Notes under the pieces: generated by a model
What the model saw: the letters and a program-made list of their open reading frames with translations, nothing else
Databases searched by the model: none
What the model was told of the DNA's origin: nothing
Made by a program: the position numbers and the translations under genes
Assembly (NCBI RefSeq): GCF_902488755.1
Contig: NZ_CABTXF010000002.1
Location: 1 to 64,000 of the forward strand
Source of the DNA: an uncultured Murdochiella sp.
Lineage (GTDB): Bacteria; Bacillota; Clostridia; Tissierellales; Peptoniphilaceae
DNA: 64,000 nucleotides
Reading direction: 5' to 3'
In this document: positions 27,325 to 35,385 of the stretch, in pieces
Position numbering within the stretch: position 1 is the first letter of the stretch
Layout of the letters: every line of letters begins with the position of its first letter

Positions 27325-28875
27325 ATGAGCGAAGTGTTTATTCAGGATTTAACGGTTCGGGACGGCAATCAGTCGCTTCTAGCAACCCGTATGCAGCGTG
27401 AAGACATCATCACGCTGGTGGAAGCATTGGATAAGGTAGGGTTCCATTCTCTCGAAGTATGGGGAGGAGCAACTTTCGATTCCGCGTTCCGCTTCTTGCA
27501 TCAAAGTGCGTGGGAGAATCTCCGAGAGATTCGTCAGGCGGCAAAGAAGACCAAACTCTCGATGCTCCTGCGCGGACAAAACGTCGTCGGATATCGTCAT
27601 TACGACAACGATACGCTGGAACGCTTTATTCGTTTGACACTGGAAAACGGAATTGATGTCATTCGTTGCTTTGATGCGCTCAACGACACCAACAACCTCA
27701 AAAATGCGTTCAAATTTGTGAAAAAGCATAATGGTCATTTGCAAGGAGCGATTGCCTATACCGTAAGTCCGGTACACAACAACGACTATTATGTAAAATT
27801 AGCCAAAGAATATGTGGATATGGGTGCCGATTCCATTTGTATCAAAGACATGGCAGGCATTTGCACACCGCAGAATGCGTATGAATTGGTTTCTGCGTTA
27901 AAGGACGCATTGGACGTGCCCATTGATTTGCACACGCATACAACCGGAAACGCCACGCCGCTGGTCATGTTGCAAGCTATAAAAGCCGGTGTGGATGTTG
28001 TGGACGGTTGCATTTCTCCCTTCTCCGGCGGAACATCGCATTTGGCGGACGAAACGCTTCTGGAAGTTGCCAAACTGGCGAACCGCGAAGTGAATATTGA
28101 CCGGGAAGCCCTTAGCGAAGCCTACGAAATTGCGGATCGTTTAGCCTCCAAGTACATTGCTTCCGGCGATTTGCGCGCCCGTTCCCTGGTGCCCAATCCA
28201 AAAATTCTGACCTACCAGGTGCCGGGCGGTATGCTTTCGAACCTGTTGAGTCAGTTGGAAGGGCAGAAGAAAGGGGATCGCTTCAACGAAGTGCTTCAGG
28301 AAGTGCCCCGTGTACGCAAAGATATGGGCTATCCGCCGCTGGTAACGCCACTTTCGCAGATGGTCGGTACGCAGGCGGTGATGAATGTGCTGTTTGGCGA
28401 ACCGTACAAAATGGTACCCAAAGAAATTAAAGATTACGTACAGGGCTTTTACGGACGTTCTCCGGCGGAAAAGAATCCGGAAGTGGTCGCTAAAATTCTA
28501 AAAGGCATTGAGCCGAAGAAACCGACCGACCCCGATGATCTTCCGTACGTTTTCGAAGACGAAAAGAAAAAACTGGAAAAAGCCCTTGGACGCGAGGCAA
28601 CCGAAGAAGAAGTTGTCGCGTATATTCTGTTCCCGCAGCAGGTTGAATCCTTCTTAACCGGCGCTTGGAAGGCGGAAGAAGAGGCGGCAAAAGCCAAAGC
28701 GGCAGCGGAAGAAAAAGCCAAGCAGGAAAAAGCAGCTGCAACAACGCAAGGGACAACTACGCCCAGTGCCGGTTCCGCAACATTTGAAAAAGTGGCGGTC
28801 ATGGCAGTGGCAGCGCATCTTGCCTCCGGCAGCGGAGCAGAATGCTTCGAGATGTTTCTTCCCGAAGGGAAATAA
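27325..28875 (+). CDS. oadA: Oxaloacetate/acyl-CoA decarboxylase alpha-like carboxyltransferase
   Basis: A 516-residue biotin-dependent carboxyltransferase. The TIM barrel starts with VRDGNQSLLATRM; the metal and biotin site shows RCFDALND, CIKDMAG and DLHTHTTGN. The PYC/OADA second domain follows to about 460. The C-terminus is an Ala/Lys linker and then a tail, FEKVAVMAVAAHLASG, with no AMKM biotin site, so the carrier must be a separate protein. ATG 27325 has SD AGAGAGGA. It is followed by an OadG-like gene, but no beta subunit or biotin carrier is in the window. The substrate (oxaloacetate, methylmalonyl-CoA or other) is open. Confidence 0.82.
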   Translation: MSEVFIQDLTVRDGNQSLLATRMQREDIITLVEALDKVGFHSLEVWGGATFDSAFRFLHQSAWENLREIRQAAKKTKLSMLLRGQNVVGYRHYDNDTLERFIRLTLENGIDVIRCFDALNDTNNLKNAFKFVKKHNGHLQGAIAYTVSPVHNNDYYVKLAKEYVDMGADSICIKDMAGICTPQNAYELVSALKDALDVPIDLHTHTTGNATPLVMLQAIKAGVDVVDGCISPFSGGTSHLADETLLEVAKLANREVNIDREALSEAYEIADRLASKYIASGDLRARSLVPNPKILTYQVPGGMLSNLLSQLEGQKKGDRFNEVLQEVPRVRKDMGYPPLVTPLSQMVGTQAVMNVLFGEPYKMVPKEIKDYVQGFYGRSPAEKNPEVVAKILKGIEPKKPTDPDDLPYVFEDEKKKLEKALGREATEEEVVAYILFPQQVESFLTGAWKAEEEAAKAKAAAEEKAKQEKAAATTQGTTTPSAGSATFEKVAVMAVAAHLASGSGAECFEMFLPEGK

Positions 28876-28934
28876 GATAAAATGACAAAGTCATCTCACC
28901 GGAAGCACTGGTGAATAGTTGGTTTGGTAGCCAT

Positions 28935-28970
28935 GCACGAAGACCGGTATTGGTTAACCGGAAATCGTGC
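28935..28970 (+). other. Symmetric hairpin between oadA and oadG
   Basis: GCACGA and CCGGT (28935-28948) pair with ACCGG and TCGTGC (28957-28970), separated by a symmetric three-base internal loop. No T run follows, so it is not a terminator. It may be an RNA stability or processing element within the operon. Confidence 0.6.
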
Positions 28971-28992
28971 AAAGACAAAGAAAGGACGTACA

Positions 28993-29277
28993 ATGAATCC
29001 ATTCGGTTTGGGCGATGCCCTTTTCGTCAGCGTATTTTCGATGCTGATCGTGTTTTTCATTCTGATTTTGCTGACGGTCATCATCAGTTTGCTCAAGTAC
29101 ATTCCGGGCGGCAAAGAAGAAGCGCCGAAAAAGCCGGCAAAGAAAGCCCCGGCTGCTGCAAAGACCTCCGCAAAGCCGGCGTTGGATGGTCGTATGATCG
29201 CCATGCTCACCGCCTCCTGTGTGGCGCAAGAGAGAGCAAAAGGCGATGTCCGCGTACTCTCCTGCCGTGAACTGTAA
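28993..29277 (+). CDS. oadG: Sodium-pump decarboxylase gamma (OadG-like) subunit
   Basis: A 94-residue protein with one membrane helix (about 10-33), a Lys/Pro/Ala linker, and a C-terminal segment MIAMLTASCVAQERAKG. This is the shape of OadG-family subunits, which anchor the alpha subunit to the Na+-pumping beta subunit. ATG 28993 is supported by AAAGGA. The C-terminal segment resembles the tail of the oadA product next door. Identification rests on shape and neighbour. Confidence 0.72.
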   Translation: MNPFGLGDALFVSVFSMLIVFFILILLTVIISLLKYIPGGKEEAPKKPAKKAPAAAKTSAKPALDGRMIAMLTASCVAQERAKGDVRVLSCREL

Positions 29278-29318
29278 GAGGCTGAGTAGAGCGAACTGAG
29301 TCAGAGAAGGAGAAAACG

Positions 29319-29945
29319 ATGCAGATTATTCCCCCGTCCGTAGAAATTTTGGGCAATCCGGATTCTCATCAGATGCTTCGCAATATGGAAGCGGCAGGGC
29401 GCGTTTGTTATAAGAGCGAAGCCAATATCAAAGAAAATACGGCAGGACCGTTTCTGCGCCGTTTGGTTCAAAGCGGACACGAGAGTGTGATTGAACACGA
29501 AAAATTGACCGTAAAAATCGTCTGTGACCGTGGCGTTACGCATGAAATTGTTCGGCATCGCATTGCCAGCTACAGTCAAGAAAGCACGCGCTACTGCAAC
29601 TATACGAAAGACAAGTTCGGAAACGAACTTACCTTCATTAAGCCGTTGTTCTGGGATGAGGGAGACGCCTGCTACACGCTTTGGAAGGACCAGATGGCTT
29701 CCATTGAAAAAGGCTACTTTGCTCTTATCGAAGCCGGTGCGACACCGGAAGAGGCACGAAGCATTCTGCCGAACAGCTTAAAAACGGAAATCGTTGTAAC
29801 GATGAATATGCGTGAATGGCGTCATTTCCTGCGTCTGCGCGGTTCCAAGGCAGCGCACCCACAAATTCGTGAGATTGTTCGTCTTCTGTTGCCGAAGTTC
29901 CAAGCCCTTTTGCCGGATCTTTTTGAGGACATCACGATTGCTTAA
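29319..29945 (+). CDS. thyX: Flavin-dependent thymidylate synthase
   Basis: Makes dTMP from dUMP using methylene-tetrahydrofolate, FAD and NADPH. The ThyX motif RHR-x7-S is at Arg79-His80-Arg81 and Ser89. Conserved HESVIEHEKLT lies near 54 and the C-terminal FLRLRGSKAAHPQIR binds substrate. 208 residues is usual. SD GAGAAGGAG. This is the expected dTMP source for an organism with class III ribonucleotide reductase; a terminator follows. Confidence 0.95.
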   Translation: MQIIPPSVEILGNPDSHQMLRNMEAAGRVCYKSEANIKENTAGPFLRRLVQSGHESVIEHEKLTVKIVCDRGVTHEIVRHRIASYSQESTRYCNYTKDKFGNELTFIKPLFWDEGDACYTLWKDQMASIEKGYFALIEAGATPEEARSILPNSLKTEIVVTMNMREWRHFLRLRGSKAAHPQIREIVRLLLPKFQALLPDLFEDITIA

Positions 29946-29968
29946 TAACGGTAGTAATACAGAGAAAT

Positions 29969-30010
29969 GCGGATGGCTCCTTTCGACGAGGAAGGGGCAT
30001 CCGCTTTTTG
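29969..30010 (+). terminator. Terminator of thyX
   Basis: Long stem GCGGATGGCTCCTT with AAGGGGCATCCGC (one G-T pair) around TCGACG, then TTTTT. Confidence 0.85.
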
Positions 30011-30130
30011 CTTGCCGGTGTTATAGCGAAGACCTTCTTCTTGACCCTCATTCTCCGCTGCGAACAGAACAAAGCCAGGTAGTGGGGTATAATGGAGCAA
30101 AATGAAGCCAACGAAAGGATAGGAGGAGTC

Positions 30131-30556
30131 ATGGAATACAGACGTTTTGGCGATACGATTGTGTGTCGTCTGCAACGAGGAGAAGAAATCCACGAACAGT
30201 TGGAGAAAGTCGCCACAGCAGAAAGCGTAACCTTAGCGGAGGTGCGCGGCATCGGTGCCATCGACGACTTTACGGTCGGTTGCTACGATGTGAACGAGCA
30301 GAAATATTATAAAAACCACTTTACGTTCCCGGCAGAAATTACCATGCTCTATGGCAATATTACAACGATGGACGGCAAGTACTATGCGCACATTCATTTG
30401 ACAGCGGCAGATAAAGAAGGTCATGCGTTCGGCGGTCATCTGAACGAAGCACGCATTTTTGCGACGGGCGAATTGTTTATTCGTGTTCTCGACGGCACGG
30501 TGGAGCGCGAGAAAGATGAGCGCATCGGATTAAATGTCTTCCGTTTTCTTGACTGA
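30131..30556 (+). CDS. PPC (DUF296) domain protein
   Basis: A 141-residue single-domain protein of the PPC family found in plant AHL proteins and in bacteria. The metal-like motif HIHLTAADKEGHAFGGHL lies near 84-101. Bacterial members form trimers and are of unknown function; direct DNA binding is not established without an AT-hook, and none is seen. ATG 30131 follows SD AGGAGGAG. An earlier ATG at 30092 overlaps a TATAAT (30088-30093) that is likely the gene's -10. Confidence 0.82.
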   Translation: MEYRRFGDTIVCRLQRGEEIHEQLEKVATAESVTLAEVRGIGAIDDFTVGCYDVNEQKYYKNHFTFPAEITMLYGNITTMDGKYYAHIHLTAADKEGHAFGGHLNEARIFATGELFIRVLDGTVEREKDERIGLNVFRFLD

Positions 30557-31193
30557 ACGCATGGGAAAGCGCGCGGGTCGTCTGCCTATTATCGATCCGG
30601 CTGAGGATATTTTTGAAAAGGAAGGAGACGGCTGGCATCGAGAGGAACACATTCTTCTTTCGGAGTATCCGTTGCTGCAGATGCGTCAATTTTCCCATAC
30701 CAATCATTGCTCCCTGACGGCGTTAACATCGGTCTTTTGCTGTTTTCGTCGTCAGGGGTTTACCCGACTTCCTGCGGATCCGCAGGAAGTATTTTCCGTT
30801 GTGCATGATTTGGCGCGTGCGCATTGGATTTATACTCCTGTTTTCGGCACGTATCCTTGGCGCATGGCGGAACTCGCCCGTCGGTCCTGGCACCATTTCG
30901 GCTATCCGGGAAAGGCATGTACCACATTTGTGCTCTCTCCGCGCGACGCTTTGCAAGACCTTTTCCTTGACGAATTACGGGCACACCGTCCCGGTCTGAT
31001 CAGCTTTACCTTTGCCCCTTATCGTAGCCATACCGTGACCTTTTATGGTGCGGAAATTTGGACCAAAGGGGATCGGCGGCGGGTCTATCTGCGCATCAAT
31101 ACGCATTGGTCGGTTGCGCCTCAATATGTAGATGTGGACACCTTGGGAACCTGGCGAGGTTCTTATGCGGCGCTTTGCCTGCTTCGGGCATAG
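30534..31193 (+). CDS. Papain-fold/C39-like hypothetical protein
   Basis: A 219-residue protein with a possible cysteine-protease triad in order: Cys in TNHCSLTALTSVF (about 59), His in RSHTVTFYGAEIW (about 165), Asn in INTHWS (about 188). This pattern suggests a C39-like or NlpC-like papain fold, but similarity is weak. There is no signal peptide. Its start at 30534 lies inside the end of the PPC gene (23-base overlap); ATG 30561 is an alternative, and neither has a strong SD. Co-transcription with the PPC gene is likely. Confidence 0.6.
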   Translation: MSSVFLTERMGKRAGRLPIIDPAEDIFEKEGDGWHREEHILLSEYPLLQMRQFSHTNHCSLTALTSVFCCFRRQGFTRLPADPQEVFSVVHDLARAHWIYTPVFGTYPWRMAELARRSWHHFGYPGKACTTFVLSPRDALQDLFLDELRAHRPGLISFTFAPYRSHTVTFYGAEIWTKGDRRRVYLRINTHWSVAPQYVDVDTLGTWRGSYAALCLLRA

Positions 31194-31274
31194 ATCTTTT
31201 CTATCGGATGGCACAAGTGATCTGTGCAGTTTTGTGGACAACGGCATGGAGATGCCTGTTAGGGAAGGAACCCC

Positions 31275-31961
31275 ATGATCATACACGGTTTGCAAAAATT
31301 ATCTCTTTTGGATTTTCCCGGACGTACTGCGGCGACTGTCTTCTTGGGTGGCTGCACGATGCGTTGCTCGTATTGTCATAATGCCGAAATTTGGGAAGTG
31401 AATCGGCCCGGCATCATGGAAGAAGAGGATCTATATACGTTTTTACGATCACGTACAGGCTTTTTGCAAGGCGTATGTTTTTCCGGCGGCGAACCGCTCA
31501 TGCGAGAGGATTTGGCGGAGGTGATTCGCACTGTGCGCGCCATGGGCTTTGCCGTAAAGTTGGATACCAACGGGCTGTATCCGGATCGTCTGAAGGCGCT
31601 TCTTGATGAGGGGCTGCTCGATATGGTGGCGATGGATATTAAAAATGAGCCCGCGCGTTATGCGGAAACCGTCGGTCTTTCACATATTGCTATGCGGCGA
31701 ATTGCCGACAGTGTCAATCTTTTATTCGGCGCGGATATCCGTGTGGAGTTTCGTACCACGGTGACCACGCGTTTTCACGATATTCATTCTTTTGAGGTGA
31801 TCGGAGAGTGGCTTGCTGGTGCCGATTTTTATGCTTTACAGCCGTTTCGTGTATCGGAGTTTGTGCCGGATGCTACGCTCGGCACACCGAGCCGGAAAAC
31901 GCTGGAAACGTATGCTTCCATCTTACGCCGAACGATTCGGCAGGTGGAAATTCGGGGTTAA
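31275..31961 (+). CDS. nrdG: Anaerobic ribonucleotide reductase activating enzyme
   Basis: Radical SAM enzyme that installs the glycyl radical on NrdD. Cys27, Cys31 and Cys34 form C-x3-C-x2-C in GCTMRCSYC. FSGGEPL near 72 and KLDTNG near 97 bind SAM. 228 residues. It lies 274 bases upstream of nrdD and outside the nrdD promoter and NrdR box, which is the reverse of the common nrdD-nrdG order. Confidence 0.92.
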   Translation: MIIHGLQKLSLLDFPGRTAATVFLGGCTMRCSYCHNAEIWEVNRPGIMEEEDLYTFLRSRTGFLQGVCFSGGEPLMREDLAEVIRTVRAMGFAVKLDTNGLYPDRLKALLDEGLLDMVAMDIKNEPARYAETVGLSHIAMRRIADSVNLLFGADIRVEFRTTVTTRFHDIHSFEVIGEWLAGADFYALQPFRVSEFVPDATLGTPSRKTLETYASILRRTIRQVEIRG

Positions 31962-32092
31962 ATGTACAATCATCCGCAGGCAAACAGCATCTCGTCTTCC
32001 GAAAGAGATCGTTCACCAGCGGATAGCAAAGAATAGCCGAAACGAATCCCGACTAAAACACTACACATATATGGTGGAAGAAAAAGAATCTA

Positions 32093-32108
32093 ACACTATA
32101 TATTGTGC
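32093..32108. promoter_or_regulatory. NrdR box
   Basis: ACACTATATATTGTGC matches the 16-base NrdR box consensus at 15 positions. It overlaps the -35 of the nrdD promoter. A degraded partner (32063-32077, ACACATATATGGTGG, one base short) lies about three helical turns upstream, the usual spacing of paired boxes. Confidence 0.85.
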
Positions 32109-32131
32109 AATACGGAAGATCATGCTACACT
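32103..32131 (+). promoter_or_regulatory. Sigma-A promoter of nrdD
   Basis: -35 TTGTGC (32103-32108), 17-base spacer, -10 TACACT (32126-32131). The -35 is inside the NrdR box, so bound NrdR should block polymerase. Confidence 0.7.
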
Positions 32132-32235
32132 GTTTTTATCATGTTCCGGTTGAGAGCAGGTTGAAAATCACCGATGCCCTGTTCTTTTGATTTTGCGCCG
32201 GAGCGCAGGAAAACACAGTGAATAAGGAGGAGAGC

Positions 32236-34302
32236 GTGATTACCGTAAAGAAACGCGATGGGTCGTATGCCGCCTATCGCATCAAGAAAATTCAGGATGC
32301 CATGCAAAAGGCTTTTCTGTCCACCGGCACACCCGTTTCGGACGATGTGTTGGAGCTTTTGGCTCTGCGTACCACGGCGGATGCCGGAAAACAAGCCAAA
32401 GATGACATTTTAGAGGTGGAAGTTATTCAAGACAGCGTTGAGCGCATACTGTCCAATTGTGGTTATCCTGATGTCGCCAAAGCCTATATTCTTTACCGTC
32501 AGCAGCACGAAAAATTGCGTCGCGTGAACGATACACTTTTGGATTATAAAAAGTTAGTGGATGATTATCTGAAAATCAATGACTGGCGCGTTAAAGAAAA
32601 TTCGACGGTCACTTATTCGGTAGGCGGACTTATTCTTTCCAATTCCGGCGCAATCACGGCGAATTATTGGCTCTCCGAAGTATACGACAAAGAAATCGCG
32701 GAGGCGCATAAGTCAGCGGCAATTCATATTCATGACCTTTCCATGCTGACCGGCTATTGCGCAGGCTGGAGCCTTAAGCAGCTCATTGACGAAGGGCTCG
32801 GCGGCGTACCGGGAAAGATTACTTCTGCGCCGGCAAAGCACCTTTCGACGTTGTGTAACCAGATGGTGAATTTTCTGGGCATTATGCAAAATGAATGGGC
32901 AGGCGCGCAGGCATTCTCCTCGTTTGACACGTACCTTGCGCCTTTCGTCAAGGTAGATCACTTAGATTTAGACGAAGTAAAACAATGTGTGCAGTCTTTT
33001 GTCTATGGCGTCAATACGCCGAGCCGCTGGGGAACACAGGCACCGTTTTCCAACATTACGCTGGACTGGCGCATTCCCGACGATTTGAAGGATATGCCGG
33101 CTGTCGTGGGCGGAAAAACCATGGATTTTACCTACGGCGATTGCCAGGAAGAAGCCGATCTCGTGAATCGCGCCTTCCTTGAGGTGATGCTTGAAGGCGA
33201 CGCCAACGGTCGCGGCTTCCAGTATCCGATTCCGACGTACTCGATTACGCGCGATTTTGACTGGTCGCCGACGACGAACAACAAGCTGTTGTTTGAGATG
33301 ACGGCGAAATATGGAACCCCCTATTTTTCTAACTATGTAAATTCGGATATGGATCCTTCTGACGTGCGCAGCATGTGCTGTCGCCTGCGGCTGGATTTGC
33401 GTGAGCTGCGAAAAAAAGCCGGCGGATTCTTCGGCTCCGGCGAATCCACGGGCTCGGTTGGCGTGGTTACGATTAACCTCCCTCGTATCGCGTATTTAGC
33501 AAAAGACGAAGAGGGGTTTTACAAGCGTTTGGATTATCTGATGGATGTGTCCGCCCGCTCTTTGAAACTCAAACGCGACGTGATTACCAAACTGTTAGAC
33601 GCGGGTCTGTATCCGTATACCAAGCGTTATTTGGGTACATTTACGAACCATTTTTCAACCATCGGTTTAATCGGCATGAACGAAGTGGGACTGAATGCCA
33701 CTTGGCTGGGCAAAGATATGCAAGATCCCAAGACGCGTCAATTCGCCAAGCAAGTGCTGCTTCATATGCGCGAACGGTTGAGCGACTATCAGGAAAAATA
33801 CGGCGATCTTTACAATTTGGAAGCCACGCCGGCAGAATCGACCACCTATCGATTCGCCAAGCATGACAAGGAAGATTTTCCGGACATCAAGACGGCGAAC
33901 GAAAACGGCACGCCGTATTATACAAACTCCTCACACCTTCCGGTGGGTGCCACCGATGACGTGTTTGAGGCGCTAAAAGCCCAAGACGAATTGCAAACGC
34001 TGTATACTTCCGGTACGGTGTTCCATACCTTTTTAGGAGAAAAGCTCCCGGACTGGGAAAGTGCGATGTCCCTGGTGCGCGCCATCGCACAGAATTTCCA
34101 TCTGCCGTATTACACCATTTCTCCGACGTATTCCGTATGTCCCAATCACGGCTATCTGCCCGGCGAAGAACACGTCTGTCCACACTGCGGCGAAGAAGCC
34201 GAAGTCTACAGTCGTATTACCGGCTACTATCGTCCGGTACGCAACTGGAACGACGGAAAACAGCAAGAGTATCACGATCGCAAGGTGTATGATACAATAT
34301 AG
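32236..34302 (+). CDS. nrdD: Anaerobic ribonucleoside-triphosphate reductase (class III)
   Basis: Makes dNTPs from NTPs without oxygen. An N-terminal ATP-cone starts ITVKKRDGSY. The catalytic 10-strand barrel follows. A zinc site is formed by CPNH and CPHC near 640-656, and the glycyl radical residue should be Gly663 in RITGYYRP. 688 residues from GTG 32236, which follows AAGGAGGAGAG at the right gap; GTG 32218 lies before the SD. It is controlled by an NrdR box. The C-terminal form GYYRPVRNWNDGK is of the Thermotoga-like type. Confidence 0.94.
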   Translation: MITVKKRDGSYAAYRIKKIQDAMQKAFLSTGTPVSDDVLELLALRTTADAGKQAKDDILEVEVIQDSVERILSNCGYPDVAKAYILYRQQHEKLRRVNDTLLDYKKLVDDYLKINDWRVKENSTVTYSVGGLILSNSGAITANYWLSEVYDKEIAEAHKSAAIHIHDLSMLTGYCAGWSLKQLIDEGLGGVPGKITSAPAKHLSTLCNQMVNFLGIMQNEWAGAQAFSSFDTYLAPFVKVDHLDLDEVKQCVQSFVYGVNTPSRWGTQAPFSNITLDWRIPDDLKDMPAVVGGKTMDFTYGDCQEEADLVNRAFLEVMLEGDANGRGFQYPIPTYSITRDFDWSPTTNNKLLFEMTAKYGTPYFSNYVNSDMDPSDVRSMCCRLRLDLRELRKKAGGFFGSGESTGSVGVVTINLPRIAYLAKDEEGFYKRLDYLMDVSARSLKLKRDVITKLLDAGLYPYTKRYLGTFTNHFSTIGLIGMNEVGLNATWLGKDMQDPKTRQFAKQVLLHMRERLSDYQEKYGDLYNLEATPAESTTYRFAKHDKEDFPDIKTANENGTPYYTNSSHLPVGATDDVFEALKAQDELQTLYTSGTVFHTFLGEKLPDWESAMSLVRAIAQNFHLPYYTISPTYSVCPNHGYLPGEEHVCPHCGEEAEVYSRITGYYRPVRNWNDGKQQEYHDRKVYDTI

Positions 34303-34347
34303 TAGGAAGGCATTCATTAGACATTTTACAAGACAAGGAGTAAAACT

Positions 34348-34446
34348 ATGGAACAATTAGCTGTATTAAACGTGGTTCTTTCCCTTCTCAAAATCGTTTT
34401 TCTCATTGCTGGAACGCTGTATTTTGTGAAACATTTGAACAAGTAA
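34348..34446 (+). CDS. 32-residue membrane peptide
   Basis: A short ORF with SD ACAAGGAG seven bases before ATG. The product starts MEQLAVLNVV and has one continuous hydrophobic span of about 20 residues before the tail VKHLNK. It lies 45 bases after nrdD and before the RNase P promoter, so it would be read on the nrdD transcript. I know no family. The well-placed SD and clean single-helix composition argue it is translated. Confidence 0.55.
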   Translation: MEQLAVLNVVLSLLKIVFLIAGTLYFVKHLNK

Positions 34447-34470
34447 TCCCTTCTACATGGTCGTGGTTTC

Positions 34471-34499
34471 TTGCAAGTTTTCGCTATTTCCAGTAAGAT
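34471..34499 (+). promoter_or_regulatory. Sigma-A promoter of rnpB
   Basis: -35 TTGCAA (34471-34476), 17-base spacer, -10 TAAGAT (34494-34499); the RNA should start near 34506. Confidence 0.75.
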
Positions 34500-34505
34500 G
34501 AAGCC

Positions 34506-34838
34506 GATGAAAAGTAAGTCGGAACATCGCGAAGAGAACCCTATTCGAGGAAAGTCCGTGCACCACAGAGCAGAATGCCGGATAACGTCCGGTGGAGGCG
34601 ACTCTAAGGATAGTGCAACAGAAAGAAACCGCCAGAAATGGTAAGGATGGAAAGGCGAGGTAAGAGCTCACCGGCAACCTGGAGACAGGTTGGCCCTGTA
34701 AACCCCATTCGGTGCAAGATCAGAGCCGATAGGCAGTTGCTCGCTGCGGCTCGACGAATCGCTTGAGCGTCTTGGTAACAGGACGACGAGACAGATGATG
34801 TTCAGAAACAGAACACGGCTTATCGATTTGCTTTTCAG
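34506..34838 (+). ncRNA. rnpB: RNase P RNA
   Basis: Catalytic RNA that trims tRNA 5' ends. Conserved core segments are visible: GAGGAAAGTCC (34547-34557), ACAGAAA (34618-34624) and ACACGGCTTAT near the 3' end. P1 closes the molecule by pairing AAAAGTAAGTCG (34510-34521) with CGATTTGCTTTT (34824-34835). The layout looks type A rather than the Bacillus type B. A promoter precedes and a terminator follows. Confidence 0.93.
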
Positions 34839-34850
34839 AAAAGGAACTAT

Positions 34851-34880
34851 GCGGAACCTTCGGGTTCCGCGTTTTTTTTT
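34851..34880 (+). terminator. Terminator of rnpB
   Basis: GCGGAACC, TTCG loop, GGTTCCGC, then G and nine T residues. Confidence 0.92.
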
Positions 34881-35057
34881 TGTTATTTGCGAAAAAGGTT
34901 ACAGAAGAGAACAATGAATGAGCGGACAAGATAGAAATAAATTGATAGTTTTGTCTTGTTCGACGGAACAGGCTACGGTACCATTTTTTCAGACGCAACA
35001 GGTGCGTTTTTTGCAAAGTAAGCGTTTTAGGTAGCTTTGGTTAGAAAAGAGGAAAAC

Positions 35058-35384
35058 ATGAAGAAAAAACTAATTTATACGGGTGTAGGCGTGTTGCTTG
35101 GTTTGGTATCGGATAAGCTGTGGAAAACCAAAAAAGTACGTTCTTTAGCGGTAAGCGCTGTTGCAGGCGGACTAAAAGCAAAAGAGAGCTTGGATAAAAC
35201 AATTGAAAAAGTGCGAGAAGAGACCGGCGACATTATCGCAGAAGCGAAAGTGAAGAAAGCGGAAGAGCAAGCGCAGGCACAAGCGGAAAAGGAAGCGGAC
35301 AAAGCAAATAGTGATATCGTGAAAATTGCCGAAACCGTTGAGGAGACCGCTGAAGCGCATTGCACTGAGGAAAGCGCGGAGTAA
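35058..35384 (+). CDS. Small coiled-coil protein (DUF6110-like)
   Basis: 108 residues: an N-terminal hydrophobic glycine-rich segment (IYTGVGVLLGLVSDKLW), then a long Lys/Glu/Ala-rich coiled coil to the end. It resembles small DUF6110-type proteins found next to P1B ATPases. SD AGAGGAAA precedes ATG 35058. The next gene starts two bases after its stop, so the two are coupled. I infer an accessory or membrane-tethered partner of the metal pump; the function is unknown. Confidence 0.65.
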   Translation: MKKKLIYTGVGVLLGLVSDKLWKTKKVRSLAVSAVAGGLKAKESLDKTIEKVREETGDIIAEAKVKKAEEQAQAQAEKEADKANSDIVKIAETVEETAEAHCTEESAE

Positions 35385-35385
35385 G

